A stretch of DNA of 64,000 nucleotides, taken from contig NZ_CP019914.1 in the NCBI RefSeq assembly GCF_002214805.1, forward strand, positions 2,170,001-2,234,000, read 5' to 3'. The number at the start of each line of letters is the position of its first letter. Position 1 is the stretch's first letter. Of this stretch, positions 43,659 to 52,790 are shown piece by piece. The notes beneath the pieces are model-generated. The model searched no databases. It had not been told where the DNA came from and was given only the letters and a program-made list of their open reading frames with translations. The stretch is from Brachyspira hampsonii (GTDB lineage: Bacteria; Spirochaetota; Brachyspiria; Brachyspirales; Brachyspiraceae). Both the position numbers and the translations under genes were made by a program.

Positions 43659-44090
43659 TTATTCTTTTTTATCTTCTGCCTGAGCTTTTTCTAAATCTTC
43701 TTTTATTTGATTTTTATCTTCTATAGCTTTTTTATCCTCTTTTTTCTTTTCTTCTTTTTTAGGAGGGTTTAACATTTCTTCTGTAACCACTGCTGATATA
43801 GAAGATTTAACAATTTCCATTTTAGTGTTTTCACCTACTTTAACTATTGCAACTCTTCCGCCTTCTTTATCAGAAACATATTCAGCGATTATTCCGCCTG
43901 CTATTATTACTTTATCTCCTTTTTTTAATTCAGCTATACTTTGTGCTAATTTTTTCTGCTGCTGTTTTTGCGGTCTTATTAATAAAAAATAAAATATAGC
44001 AAAGATTACAACCATCATACCTATAGATACTAATGGACTTCCTCCTGGCTGACCTTGAGCTCCTTGTGCATATAATGTAGCTGTGAACAT
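43659..44090 (-). CDS. yajC: Sec accessory protein YajC
   Basis: A small inner-membrane partner of SecDF. The 143 residues have one TM helix (about 24-40, VSIGMMVVIFAIFYFLLIRP) followed by PQKQQQKKLAQSIAELKKGD and GGIIAEYVSD, typical of YajC. The extra C-terminal tail (about 105-143) is Lys/Glu-rich and longer than in most homologues. It is the first gene of yajC-secD-secF, with a good promoter upstream. Confidence 0.95.
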   Translation of the reverse strand: MFTATLYAQGAQGQPGGSPLVSIGMMVVIFAIFYFLLIRPQKQQQKKLAQSIAELKKGDKVIIAGGIIAEYVSDKEGGRVAIVKVGENTKMEIVKSSISAVVTEEMLNPPKKEEKKKEDKKAIEDKNQIKEDLEKAQAEDKKE

Positions 44091-44137
44091 TCTTTAATTA
44101 CCTCTTGATTTTTTAAAATTTTTTTTGATATTATATC

Positions 44138-44166
44138 ATATTATCAATAATTTATACTTATGTCAA
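44138..44166 (-). promoter_or_regulatory. Promoter of yajC-secD-secF
   Basis: On the minus strand TTGACA (44166-44161), 17 nt and TAATAT (44143-44138), 47 bp before the yajC start. Confidence 0.6.
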
Positions 44167-44295
44167 TATTTTTTCTCATATAAATAAAATATTAATAAAT
44201 ACTTTGTTCTTTAAGATTTTTTAATAGATTAATATTTTTTTATAATAGAACTTGATTTTTTTTCTCTAATATGTTATTATACTAAGCAACTACCA

Positions 44296-44380
44296 GCTCG
44301 GGTGATGGAATTGGTAGACATAGCAGATTTAAAATCTGCTGGTCCTTGTGACCGTGCCGGTTCGATTCCGGCCCCGAGCA
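44296..44380 (+). tRNA. tRNA-Leu (anticodon UAA)
   Basis: Acceptor stem GCTCGGG/CCCGAGC, anticodon loop TTTAAAA between GCAGA and TCTGC, a long variable arm (TGGTCCTTGTGACC) and the T arm GGTTCGATTCC. CCA is not encoded. Confidence 0.95.
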
Positions 44381-44456
44381 AATAAAACTAAAGAACGGAG
44401 TAAAGAATAAGGTTTATAGCAATATTTAAGCTATGAACTTTTTTTGTATATTAAAT

Positions 44457-44657
44457 ATGGTCAATAATCATGATAAACTTTCTAAACAAAATCTAATTAT
44501 CCTAATAATAGGACTTGTAATATTTGCGGTTAGTTTTTTATTTATAGCAATGGTAGGGCAGCATCCTGAAGGTTTTATGGGTTTTTTGGCTCCTTTTACT
44601 ATGCTTATTGGTATTATAGTTATAGTTACAGGTTTCTTGTATAAATCTAATTCATAA
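44457..44657 (+). CDS. Small two-helix membrane protein
   Basis: The protein is about 66 residues, with two hydrophobic helices (about residues 10-30 and 42-60) joined by GQHPEGFMGFLAP. No family is recognised. Two ATGs are possible, 44433 and 44457; neither has a clear ribosome site. I prefer the second because the first adds eight residues directly after an AT-rich leader. It follows tRNA-Leu(UAA) and converges with the DUF6506 gene, seven bases apart. Confidence 0.5.
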   Translation: MVNNHDKLSKQNLIILIIGLVIFAVSFLFIAMVGQHPEGFMGFLAPFTMLIGIIVIVTGFLYKSNS

Positions 44658-44664
44658 TAATTTT

Positions 44665-44952
44665 TCATTTACCAAAAAGTTTTTTATATATATCATTCTG
44701 CTCTTCTAAATGTATTACAAATCCAACTGCAATTTTATTTTCTGTAGCTTCTATTATTTTTCTAGCTCCTTCTTCTCTAAATCCTCCGCATAGCTCTATA
44801 CAGTCAATACCTTCTGATTGTAATTCTTTGGCTATTTCACAGGCTTCTTCTATATTTGAAACTCCAATAATTTGTGAAACTCCATTATGTATAGATGCTT
44901 TATCTTTTTTGCTGTCAAAAATTTTATCCATTATTAAATAGGCAAATTTCAT
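44665..44952 (-). CDS. DUF6506 family protein
   Basis: The 95-residue soluble protein runs MKFAYLIMDKIFDSKKDKAS, then GVSQIIGVSNIEEACEIAKE and CIELCGGFREEGARKIIE. I recall this pattern as DUF6506; its function is unknown. The Cys-containing IELCGGF loop and a following helix look like an active or ligand site but are unproven. TAGGAG precedes the ATG. The gene is monocistronic, and the G-quadruplex motif lies about 60 bp upstream of its start. Confidence 0.75.
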   Translation of the reverse strand: MKFAYLIMDKIFDSKKDKASIHNGVSQIIGVSNIEEACEIAKELQSEGIDCIELCGGFREEGARKIIEATENKIAVGFVIHLEEQNDIYKKLFGK

Positions 44953-45010
44953 TTTAAACTCCTAAAAAAATATTTGCTTTATTATAATATAATCGCAGAA
45001 AATATAAATA

Positions 45011-45026
45011 GGGGCGGGTGGGCGGG
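45011..45026 (+). other. Canonical G-quadruplex motif
   Basis: GGGGCGGGTGGGCGGG has four runs of three or more G separated by single-base loops, the most stable G4 layout, in an otherwise very AT-rich intergenic region. It lies between the divergent DUF6506 and lipoprotein transcription units. Confidence 0.75.
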
Positions 45027-45181
45027 CAGAATAAATTTACAAAAAATAAGTATGTTTTTATTTATACAGAATAAAATTTTATATTTTATTATAATAGATT
45101 TTAAGCAATTCTAATAAAACTTACTTATATATAATGTGTTTAAATTTAAATAAAAAAAAATAAAAATTATAAACAAAAATA

Positions 45182-45210
45182 TTGACATAAAAGTAAAAAA
45201 AGCATATTAT
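45182..45210 (+). promoter_or_regulatory. Near-consensus promoter of the heptamer-repeat ORF and lipoprotein
   Basis: TTGACA (45182-45187), exactly 17 nt and TATTAT (45205-45210) predict a start at about 45217, the A of the ATG of the small repeat ORF. The transcript could therefore be leaderless. Confidence 0.7.
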
Positions 45211-45216
45211 TTCTGT

Positions 45217-45333
45217 ATGGAAAATACAAAAATAATAGTAAATATACATATATCTGAAACTCAGAACTCAGAACTCAGAACTCAGAACTCAGAACTCAGA
45301 ACTCAGAACTCAGAACTCTTCTTTAATCAATAA
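45217..45333 (+). CDS. Small ORF carrying the heptamer repeats (possible leaderless, phase-variable leader)
   Basis: 38 codons: MENTKIIVNIHISE, then repeating TQNSELR units, ending SELFFNQ. The start codon lies at the predicted transcription start and has no ribosome site. The seven-base repeats produce a seven-residue protein repeat. With the present eight units the frame stops at 45331. Because seven is not a multiple of three, each gain or loss moves the downstream frame. Nothing else supports translation. Confidence 0.35.
   Translation: MENTKIIVNIHISETQNSELRTQNSELRTQNSELFFNQ
45260..45318 (+). repeat. Heptanucleotide tandem repeat (CTCAGAA), eight copies and a partial ninth
   Basis: Eight perfect units occupy 45260-45315, followed by CTC. 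Perfect short tandem repeats are prone to slipped-strand changes in length. The repeat has no stop codon in any frame. Confidence 0.97.
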
Positions 45334-45556
45334 AAAATCTCATAATTATAAAAATACACTTACTATAATAAACCTGCAGTCTCTTTTTGTGTTGCAGAAA
45401 TTAATTAGTAAATCATACAATATACAATTTTATATAAATAATCTTTCAATTAAAATACTTAACATAATAGATAAATATTCACATTTATTTAACTCAGCAG
45501 TAAGCATTAGAAATAATGTTTATAATAAACAAAAATTATTAAAAGGAGTTCAAACT

Positions 45557-46162
45557 ATGAACAAAAAGATTTTTTCTATTTTCATAATGGTAATGGCTTT
45601 ATCATTATTCGGTGTAAGCTGTAACAACAAGACTACATCTCCGAACGATTCAAATTCAGGTTCTGGAAACAACGGCGGCGGTACTACAATAGTTGGTAAT
45701 GATTTGCCTTCAATATCTTCATTATCTCTTAGTGATACAGGTAAAGGATATGAAAATGTTGTAGGTAATGCATTAGTAATTGATATACCTGCTAGTCCTA
45801 GTGGAATTGGAGAAGCAGTTTCTAGCGGTAAAGTAGTAATAGCAAATCTTAATACTGATGTAACAAGTGTAACTTATGAAGTAGCAAAAGTTACTAGACA
45901 TAGTGGTGATAGCTTTGATGCTACTTATTCTACTGGTAGCAAACCTGTAGTAGAAGATTTTAATGCTTTCATTATAAAACCTGAAGTTACTGTAGGTGAA
46001 TTTAAACTTGCTATTTCTGAGCAATCTGCTACAGATTTATCTGCTCAAGATTGTCTAGATACTGCTAATGATGCTGCTGGATATGTAGTTACTGTTGCAG
46101 TATCAGCTAGCGGATATACAACTGAAACTGTTGATGTATATGTACAATTAAAGAAACGATAA
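45557..46162 (+). CDS. Putative lipoprotein
   Basis: The 201 residues start with MNKKIFSIFIMVMALSLFGV directly followed by SC, a signal peptide with lipobox LFGVSC and Cys22 as the likely lipidated residue. A Ser/Gly/Asn linker (about 23-48) leads to a probable beta-rich domain of about 150 residues with no recognised family. AAAGGAG lies 11 bases before the ATG. The same frame is open upstream to 45242, through the heptamer repeat, which is unusual in such AT-rich DNA. A long hairpin and a terminator follow. It may be surface-exposed. Confidence 0.75.
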   Translation: MNKKIFSIFIMVMALSLFGVSCNNKTTSPNDSNSGSGNNGGGTTIVGNDLPSISSLSLSDTGKGYENVVGNALVIDIPASPSGIGEAVSSGKVVIANLNTDVTSVTYEVAKVTRHSGDSFDATYSTGSKPVVEDFNAFIIKPEVTVGEFKLAISEQSATDLSAQDCLDTANDAAGYVVTVAVSASGYTTETVDVYVQLKKR

Positions 46163-46198
46163 TTTGTATTTAAATGGTTTTTTGGGTTTATGTAAAGA

Positions 46199-46229
46199 GT
46201 ATATAGGGGAGGGTTTCTCCTCTATATAC
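46199..46229. other. Strong hairpin after the lipoprotein gene
   Basis: GTATATAGGGGAG pairs with CTCCTCTATATAC over 13 positions (one G-U) with a 5-base loop. No T-run follows, so it may be an mRNA end-stabilising structure rather than a terminator. Confidence 0.55.
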
Positions 46230-46361
46230 CCGCTATCTAAAATATATTATACAATAAAAAACTATTATTTACAACTTAAACTATTATTATTACAAACTCA
46301 AAATATTTATTCAAGCCTTCATAATTATCCTAAAATATGGCTTGTTTAAATAGATAAAATC

Positions 46362-46397
46362 GCCCCTTTGTTTGATACAAGCAGAGGGGTTTTTTTT
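46362..46397 (+). terminator. Intrinsic terminator downstream of the lipoprotein gene
   Basis: GCCCCTTTG and CAGAGGGGT form a GC-rich stem followed by T8. Confidence 0.8.
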
Positions 46398-46453
46398 GAA
46401 TAATATAAATCTAAAAATTTTCAGTTTTATAATTATATAATATTTTTATATTT

Positions 46454-48418
46454 TTATTTTAAGCTGAAAAATTTCATTAAATCAGCAAGTTTTTCAGTTT
46501 CTTTTTCCATATCAATAACTATATCAGCATTTGTTTTTACCAAGTTAGTATTTTGCTCAGCACTAATATCGACACTATTAACAGCACTTTGAACCTCTCT
46601 TGCAGAAGCATCCTGCTGTGTAGAAGATTCAACCATTTGACTTACTATATAGCTGCTTTCTTTTGCTTTATTAGTAATATCTTCTAATGCATCCATAGTT
46701 TCTTTTATTTTTTTATTTCCGTCCTGTATTTTTTCTATACTGTTATTAACTATATTAGTAATATTTTTCACAGATTCTTGAGAAGTTTGTGCCAAATTTC
46801 TTACTTCGGCTGCTACAACAGCAAAACCTTTTCCCTGTTCTCCGGCACGGGCTGCTTCTACTGAGGCATTAAGAGCAAGTATATTAGTCTGCATAGCTAT
46901 GTCATCTATTATTTTTGTTATGTTTGATATTTCAGCAGTTGCTTTTGTAATATCTTCCATAAGAATCATAGATTCTTTTGATAAATTATAGCAATGTTCG
47001 CTTGAATTTGTGAGAACTTGTATCTTATCATTAGTTAATACTATATCATTAGTAGTTTTATCTATAACTTTTAATGTATTAGTCATAGTTTCATTTATGA
47101 GTTTTAAATCATCTCTTTGTTTTTCTGTTCTATTTGATAAATCCATTGTGCCTGCACTTACATTCTTGCTTGCATTTTCCATAGCATTAGTAGTATCTAA
47201 TATTTGTTTTATTATACTTGATAATTTATTTTGAGTATTTTGAATAGAGTTAAATATCATTCCTATTTCATCTTTTCTATTGCTTAAAGATTTATTTTCA
47301 TCAGCAGTTAAATTTCCACTGCTTAATTTTTCAGATATATGCATAACTTTCAATATAGGATCTATTAAACTTTTCTTTATTAGTATATTTATAATGATTA
47401 AAAATACTATAATAATAACTATTGCTAATACAGAGGCTATAACAGCACTTTTTATATTTTCTTTTACTATAACCATTTCAGGAATACTTACAAGCAGTAC
47501 TATTGAATTGTAATTATCTTTTAATGAAGTTAAAGGCACTATAATATTAAACATTTTATGTTTATCTATTTTATTAATAAAAGAATGTCTTATACTATTT
47601 TCTACGGCATTCATTATTTCATCAGCATTATCAGTATATATGCTTGAAATCTCTCTTCCTATATTCATAGTATTTGTAGAGGCAAGAATAACACCGGACT
47701 GATTTATCAAATAACCTTCCATTCCTTCATTGGTAGATATAGCAGAAACTATTTTTACCAAATTTTCAGCAGAAAAATCCACTCCCACCATACCTAAAAA
47801 GTTTCCAGTATTATCTAGTATAGGCTCAACAACACTTACAGTAAGTACAGTATCAGCTCCAACATAAGTATCATCTATTTCTACATCGCTTATATAAAGC
47901 TGTTTAGTATCTTTTGGTATAGTGTAGTAGTCTGGATTTGCATCAAACTCTTCTTGATAAACTTTATCATAAGAAACGGTATTATTATCATAAAAAAATG
48001 CAGGTCCGTATCTTCCGTCATTTTCAGAGCCGTAATCAGTATCTATAAAATCATTATCTCTTCCGTCAAAGGCATTTTTCTCCCACATTTCATATATCGC
48101 AAATAAGTTTTTATTGTTTTTAAGCATTTCTCCCAAAATTTCCGCATGTGATTGTCTTGTAATAGATCTGCTTAAAATATCATTTTTGAGAGAAAGCGAT
48201 ATAGTTTTGAGCATAGATATATATGAACTCATTTCTCTTTCTATATCCTTAGCATAAGTACTAACCATATACTCAGTTGAAGCAAATCCTTTTTCTTTTG
48301 AATTAGATATATTATGCGAAACCATATATGATATTATTATTACAAACATTATTAATATTGATATACTCAATAATACAAATATTTTAAATTGAAGACCTAA
48401 TGATTTTTTATTTTCCAT
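46454..48418 (-). CDS. Methyl-accepting chemotaxis protein
   Basis: The 654-residue chemoreceptor has TM1 (about 11-33), a large periplasmic double-Cache-type ligand domain (for example [20 protein letters not shown], then [15 protein letters not shown]), TM2 (about 326-348), a HAMP-like linker and a signalling domain. The hairpin tip reads [20 protein letters not shown], then [17 protein letters not shown]. It has no C-terminal CheR-binding pentapeptide. The ligand is unknown. It is monocistronic, between the lipoprotein terminator and lpxD. Confidence 0.95.
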   Translation of the reverse strand: MENKKSLGLQFKIFVLLSISILIMFVIIISYMVSHNISNSKEKGFASTEYMVSTYAKDIEREMSSYISMLKTISLSLKNDILSRSITRQSHAEILGEMLKNNKNLFAIYEMWEKNAFDGRDNDFIDTDYGSENDGRYGPAFFYDNNTVSYDKVYQEEFDANPDYYTIPKDTKQLYISDVEIDDTYVGADTVLTVSVVEPILDNTGNFLGMVGVDFSAENLVKIVSAISTNEGMEGYLINQSGVILASTNTMNIGREISSIYTDNADEIMNAVENSIRHSFINKIDKHKMFNIIVPLTSLKDNYNSIVLLVSIPEMVIVKENIKSAVIASVLAIVIIIVFLIIINILIKKSLIDPILKVMHISEKLSSGNLTADENKSLSNRKDEIGMIFNSIQNTQNKLSSIIKQILDTTNAMENASKNVSAGTMDLSNRTEKQRDDLKLINETMTNTLKVIDKTTNDIVLTNDKIQVLTNSSEHCYNLSKESMILMEDITKATAEISNITKIIDDIAMQTNILALNASVEAARAGEQGKGFAVVAAEVRNLAQTSQESVKNITNIVNNSIEKIQDGNKKIKETMDALEDITNKAKESSYIVSQMVESSTQQDASAREVQSAVNSVDISAEQNTNLVKTNADIVIDMEKETEKLADLMKFFSLK

Positions 48419-48555
48419 ATATACCCTAAATAATTTTTATTTTATTAGTATAATAATATACTTAATTAAAAAAAACAACAATAAAATTTTTTAAAAATAT
48501 ATTATTTTTATTATATATTATAGATATATACATATTTTTTATTGTGCTGTAAAAA

Positions 48556-49596
48556 TTATTTAACTCTTTTTATTTTTACTTCAAAACGCTCTTCAACTAA
48601 ATTAATTAATTCAGGTAATTTTTGTTCTGCAATCATTCTTAATTTTTCTCTTTCTATATTTTGTGCAGGAGCTCCAAGCATAATAGAATTAGAAGGAATT
48701 TTAACATTTGACATTACAGCAGTTCTTCCTCCAAATATTACCCTGTCTCCAAGAGTAACATGATCGGCTAAGGCAGCCTGTCCGCCTAATATACAATGAT
48801 TTCCTATTTTAGAACTTCCAGCTATTCCTACTTGAGAAACTATTATAGAATGCTCTCCTATATCGCAGTTATGTGCTATTTGAACTAAATTATCTATTTT
48901 TACTCCTTCCCTTATTATTGTAGAACCTAATGTTGCTCTGTCTATACATACATTTGCCCCAAGCTCAACATCATTTTCTATAACAACATTTCCCCTTTGA
49001 GGTATTTTCATCTGTTTTCCATTAACTTCAAAGAAACCGAATCCGTCATTTCCTATAACAGTAGAAGAACCAATTATAACTCTGTCTTTTACTATACATC
49101 TGTCATGAATAGATACATTTGCATATATAGTGCAGTTTTCTCCTATAACTACATTGTCCCCCAAAAATACATTAGCTTCTATAACAGTTCCTTTTCCGAC
49201 AACTGTGTTTTTTCCTATATGTACATTGTCTCCAATATATGTATTATCTGATATATTAGTATTTTCTTTTATTATAGCAGTAGGTTCTATTGTACCGAGA
49301 GGATATTTTTTATCTTCAAATAAAAAGTAAAGTAATTTAATAAATGCTTCTTTAGGATTATTATGTATTAATGCTGTTTTATTTTTTAAATCTTTTATTT
49401 CATTGGCGGCATCTTCTCTTAATATTAATGCGTTTGCCTTACTGTTTAATGCAGCTTCAAGATATTTATTATTATCTATACATACTATGGAGTTTTCTAT
49501 AATTTCATTAATAGGAGATAGTGTGCTTATTTCTTTATTTTCATCTCCTATTATTTTTTTTGCTTGTATAAAATTATATATATCTTTGATTTTCAT
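48556..49596 (-). CDS. lpxD: UDP-3-O-acylglucosamine N-acyltransferase
   Basis: LpxD adds the second acyl chain in lipid A synthesis, so the organism probably makes a lipid A-like glycolipid. The 346 residues have an N-terminal uridine-binding domain (about 1-100), a hexapeptide-repeat beta-helix with NDGFGF and the catalytic-type His in [16 protein letters not shown], and a C-terminal helix. It follows ompH by 107 bp with an intervening terminator, so it may also have its own promoter. Confidence 0.94.
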   Translation of the reverse strand: MKIKDIYNFIQAKKIIGDENKEISTLSPINEIIENSIVCIDNNKYLEAALNSKANALILREDAANEIKDLKNKTALIHNNPKEAFIKLLYFLFEDKKYPLGTIEPTAIIKENTNISDNTYIGDNVHIGKNTVVGKGTVIEANVFLGDNVVIGENCTIYANVSIHDRCIVKDRVIIGSSTVIGNDGFGFFEVNGKQMKIPQRGNVVIENDVELGANVCIDRATLGSTIIREGVKIDNLVQIAHNCDIGEHSIIVSQVGIAGSSKIGNHCILGGQAALADHVTLGDRVIFGGRTAVMSNVKIPSNSIMLGAPAQNIEREKLRMIAEQKLPELINLVEERFEVKIKRVK

Positions 49597-49635
49597 ATTA
49601 AATTTCCTTTTGCAAATTTAGCCGTTTGTTTATAT

Positions 49636-49679
49636 ATAAAAAACTAAAATGCATTAAAAACTATTAATGCATTTTAGTT
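49636..49679 (-). terminator. AT-rich terminator between ompH and lpxD
   Basis: AACTAAAATGCATTA (49642-49656) and TAATGCATTTTAGTT (49665-49679) are perfect 15-bp inverted arms around an 8-base loop. On the minus strand the stem is followed by T6. Confidence 0.75.
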
Positions 49680-49703
49680 ATTATCAAAATTGTTTTTTAA
49701 TGA

Positions 49704-50129
49704 TTATTTTTGAAGAGAAGCTTTAACATTAGCTATAACTGCTTCTGTTATATCAAAATTTCTATCAGCATAAAGAATAGCATGTTCTGTTCTTTCTAAT
49801 ATTAAAGTATATCCTTCTTTTTTTACTATAGACATAAGAGAGTTAGCAACTTGTCTTTTTACCTCTCCTCTCAAAGAATAATCTCTGTTTTGAGCTATAG
49901 AAGTATCTTCCATGTTTGTCTGCATGGCATCTCTTGTTTTGTATTCTTCTAATTTAGTTTTTAATTTTTCAACAAATTCATCATCGCTAGTGAGTTCTTT
50001 GATTACTCTTTCAAGATCGATATATCCAACCTTTGTGAGTCTGTAGGATTGAGTAAAAACTCTAGGACTAACAATAGATACTGTAAGCACTGCTATAAAT
50101 AATAAACTCATAATATAATACTTTTTCAT
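49704..50129 (-). CDS. OmpH/Skp-family periplasmic chaperone
   Basis: The 141 residues have a signal peptide (about 1-25, MSLLFIAVLTVSIVSPRVFT) and then the Skp pattern: VGYIDLERVIKE, a charged coiled segment (about 50-85) and a C-terminal strand GYTLILERTEHAILYADRNF with ITEAVI. Skp carries unfolded outer-membrane proteins to BamA, which is encoded immediately upstream, 42 bp away. It is slightly shorter than E. coli Skp. Confidence 0.9.
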   Translation of the reverse strand: MKKYYIMSLLFIAVLTVSIVSPRVFTQSYRLTKVGYIDLERVIKELTSDDEFVEKLKTKLEEYKTRDAMQTNMEDTSIAQNRDYSLRGEVKRQVANSLMSIVKKEGYTLILERTEHAILYADRNFDITEAVIANVKASLQK

Positions 50130-50171
50130 TTTTATCTCCTTAGAATTTAATAAAATTATTTTTATATATTT

Positions 50172-52790
50172 TTAATAGAATGGGTGATTCATAGTAAATG
50201 CAATTCCCCATCCTCTTCCAAGCCAAGCACCAAGAGGCGTGAAAGTATCCCCTTCAAAGTCCTGAAGACCCTTACCAAAACCAACATCATTTTTGTTATA
50301 AACGAATCTCTTAGCAACATAGAATCTTATGTTGAATATAGGTATTGTTAGCCTAAATCCGAATCCTACAGAATATATATATTGAGAAGGATCAAATATA
50401 TCTTCAATTTTCATAAATTGGGAAGGATAAGTATGAGCATCTCCGTCCTGATTCCATCCTGTACTGTAAGGCATCCATAATTGTCCTGCATCGAAGAAAG
50501 TAACAAATCCTAAAGTTTTAGGAACAATAGGTATACGAAGTTCCGCAAAGAATCTAACTTTAGCTCTTCCGTAACTCCAAGAATCTGTAGAATTGTTTTC
50601 CCCTTTCATATCATAAGTGGAAAGTCCTCTGTTTTTCTTAAATATAGTGTATTTAGAAGTATCCCAACCGCGTACATCTTCAAATGGGTTAAGATAATAA
50701 AGTACATCGGCATCATTTTTCAAAGAAAGTCCCGGAGTGGCAATTATCTGTCCTAATTCCCCATAGAATGCAAACGACAGCCAATCTGTAGCAGGAACAG
50801 CCAAAAATCCTGTAGCACTTAATCTCATAAGCTGTGTATGCCCAAAATAGAAATCCACCATACCTCTTAAGAAACTTCCTCTAGTAGGGTTCAGATAATC
50901 ATTTCTGCTGTCTCTAATTAAAGAATATGAAACAATAAATGTTGTAAACCAATCACTTTCCCATCTTTCAAATGAACCGTCTTTTTTATTAACTCTGTGG
51001 GTCAAATATTTTTTTACATCGCTAAGAACATAATTAGGTCCTGCATCGCTGGCTCCCTGATCATACCATTGCTGATACTGCTGTACTATAGTATCAAATG
51101 TTATGAATGTAGAATAATAATCAGCAAAATAATAACCAAGTCTTACTATACCTTCAAAACCATGTCTAGTATAGTATGAGTATTTAGGTATTCCGAATTG
51201 ATCTGTACCTATTTCATAGCCTGTATTCACTCCTTCATTAAAGTATGATAAATCAATACCCAAATATATAGGCAGATTAAGTAAATAAGGCTCTGCAAAA
51301 TTAACCGCTATACGCTTTTGCTGCTGTCCTAATTCACCGCTTAATCCTAACTGCAAACCTCTTCCCAAGAAATTGTTCTCTCTAATAGAAGCGAATACTT
51401 TAAATCCTGAACCTGTAGAGAAACCGCCGCCTCCGGATACCATAGCAGTTCTTCCTTCAGTTACATTCAAACTTAATTCCATAAGTCCTTCAGCAGAACC
51501 CGGTTTTACTCCTAAATTAATATTATCAAAGAATTGAGTATTATATAATCTCTCCTGTACTCTTTGTATTTTTGTAGTGTTAAATACTTCTCCCGGTTTT
51601 ATATCTACATATCTTTCTATAACAAAATCTTTAGTCTTTGTATTTCCGGATATAGTAATATTTTCTATATGTACTTTATCATTTTCAACTATGTCATACA
51701 TTATATTTACTATTTTATTTTCTTCATTAACATTAATTACAGGTATAACTTGTCTGAATATATATCCTCTTTCAGAGTATTTATTTTGTATACCCTGATA
51801 ATCTGCCATATGATATGAATAATTGTATAATGCCCCTTTTTTTGATTTTATATCTTTTTGTATATTATCAGAAGATATAATAAAGTTTCCTTTAAATCCT
51901 ATATCTCCAAAATAATATTTATCTCCTTCTGTAAGATATATATCTATTATTAAATCCTGCTCATTTTTTATCTCAGGATTTCTCCATTGATATGTAAACT
52001 TTACATTATCAACTTTAGCTCTGTAATATCCTCTGTCAGCATAATACTTAACAATTTTATCTTTATCTCCATCAAATGTAAACTCATTAAATTTTCCAAG
52101 TGTCATAAACCCATTTTCTTTAGTTGACATTTGTCTTTTTAATTCATTATCTGTAAAGTGAGTATTTCCATGGAATCTTATGTGGGCAACTTTAACTTCA
52201 TTACCTTCTACTATATTCATCTGTATTAAAACATCAGAATTATCTTTGTTCTCTATCACTTTTGGCTCAACATACGCTTTTAAGTATCCTTTATCCTGAT
52301 AATTAGTTATAATAGCATTAACAGCATCATTTAATTTCTGCGGTATATAAGGATCCCCAGCTTTCATTATAGGCTTTACAGCATCATTAAGTGCAGTTCT
52401 GCTTAATCTTTTATTTCCTATATATTCTATGTCTTTTATTATAAACCTTTCTGCTACTATGATATTTAAAACTACTCCGTCCCCTTCTCTGTTAGCATCT
52501 ATTGCTACTCTGTCAAATAACTGACTATCAAATAATTTTTTGATAGCTTCATTTATTTGTGTTCTTTGAAATTTACTTCCGGATTTTATAGGAAAATTAT
52601 TTATTATTTGTTCCTTTGTAATTCTTACTTCACCTGTAACATCTATACGATTTATTGTAAGACCTTCATATACAGCTATATTTCTTGCGGTTTGTAAATT
52701 TTCAAAGTCGCTTTCTGCAGATATCAGCAATGATACCGCAAGTAAAAGAAATGAAAATAGAATAATACAATTTTTCTTAATAAAATTCAC
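50172..52790 (-). CDS. bamA: Outer membrane protein assembly factor BamA
   Basis: BamA inserts beta-barrel proteins into the outer membrane. The 872 residues include a signal peptide (about 1-25), five POTRA domains (first near GLTINRIDVTGEVRITKEQI) and a C-terminal 16-strand barrel with VRGWDTSKY and the closing GWGIAFTMNHPFY (terminal aromatic). I chose the GTG at 52790: it overlaps the tamB stop as TAGTG and has GGTGGAG upstream. A GTG four codons earlier would start before that site. Coupling to tamB is likely. Confidence 0.95.
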   Translation of the reverse strand: MNFIKKNCIILFSFLLLAVSLLISAESDFENLQTARNIAVYEGLTINRIDVTGEVRITKEQIINNFPIKSGSKFQRTQINEAIKKLFDSQLFDRVAIDANREGDGVVLNIIVAERFIIKDIEYIGNKRLSRTALNDAVKPIMKAGDPYIPQKLNDAVNAIITNYQDKGYLKAYVEPKVIENKDNSDVLIQMNIVEGNEVKVAHIRFHGNTHFTDNELKRQMSTKENGFMTLGKFNEFTFDGDKDKIVKYYADRGYYRAKVDNVKFTYQWRNPEIKNEQDLIIDIYLTEGDKYYFGDIGFKGNFIISSDNIQKDIKSKKGALYNYSYHMADYQGIQNKYSERGYIFRQVIPVINVNEENKIVNIMYDIVENDKVHIENITISGNTKTKDFVIERYVDIKPGEVFNTTKIQRVQERLYNTQFFDNINLGVKPGSAEGLMELSLNVTEGRTAMVSGGGGFSTGSGFKVFASIRENNFLGRGLQLGLSGELGQQQKRIAVNFAEPYLLNLPIYLGIDLSYFNEGVNTGYEIGTDQFGIPKYSYYTRHGFEGIVRLGYYFADYYSTFITFDTIVQQYQQWYDQGASDAGPNYVLSDVKKYLTHRVNKKDGSFERWESDWFTTFIVSYSLIRDSRNDYLNPTRGSFLRGMVDFYFGHTQLMRLSATGFLAVPATDWLSFAFYGELGQIIATPGLSLKNDADVLYYLNPFEDVRGWDTSKYTIFKKNRGLSTYDMKGENNSTDSWSYGRAKVRFFAELRIPIVPKTLGFVTFFDAGQLWMPYSTGWNQDGDAHTYPSQFMKIEDIFDPSQYIYSVGFGFRLTIPIFNIRFYVAKRFVYNKNDVGFGKGLQDFEGDTFTPLGAWLGRGWGIAFTMNHPFY

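Noticed and set aside
45389-45556. Upstream extension of the lipoprotein as its normal N terminus
   Set aside because: The GTG at 45389 has no ribosome site, while the ATG at 45557 has AAAGGAG and begins a typical lipoprotein signal peptide. The open upstream frame is instead reported as a finding.
46164-46349. 61-codon ORF after the lipoprotein gene
   Set aside because: It spans a strong hairpin, has no ribosome site, and lies between the gene and its terminator.
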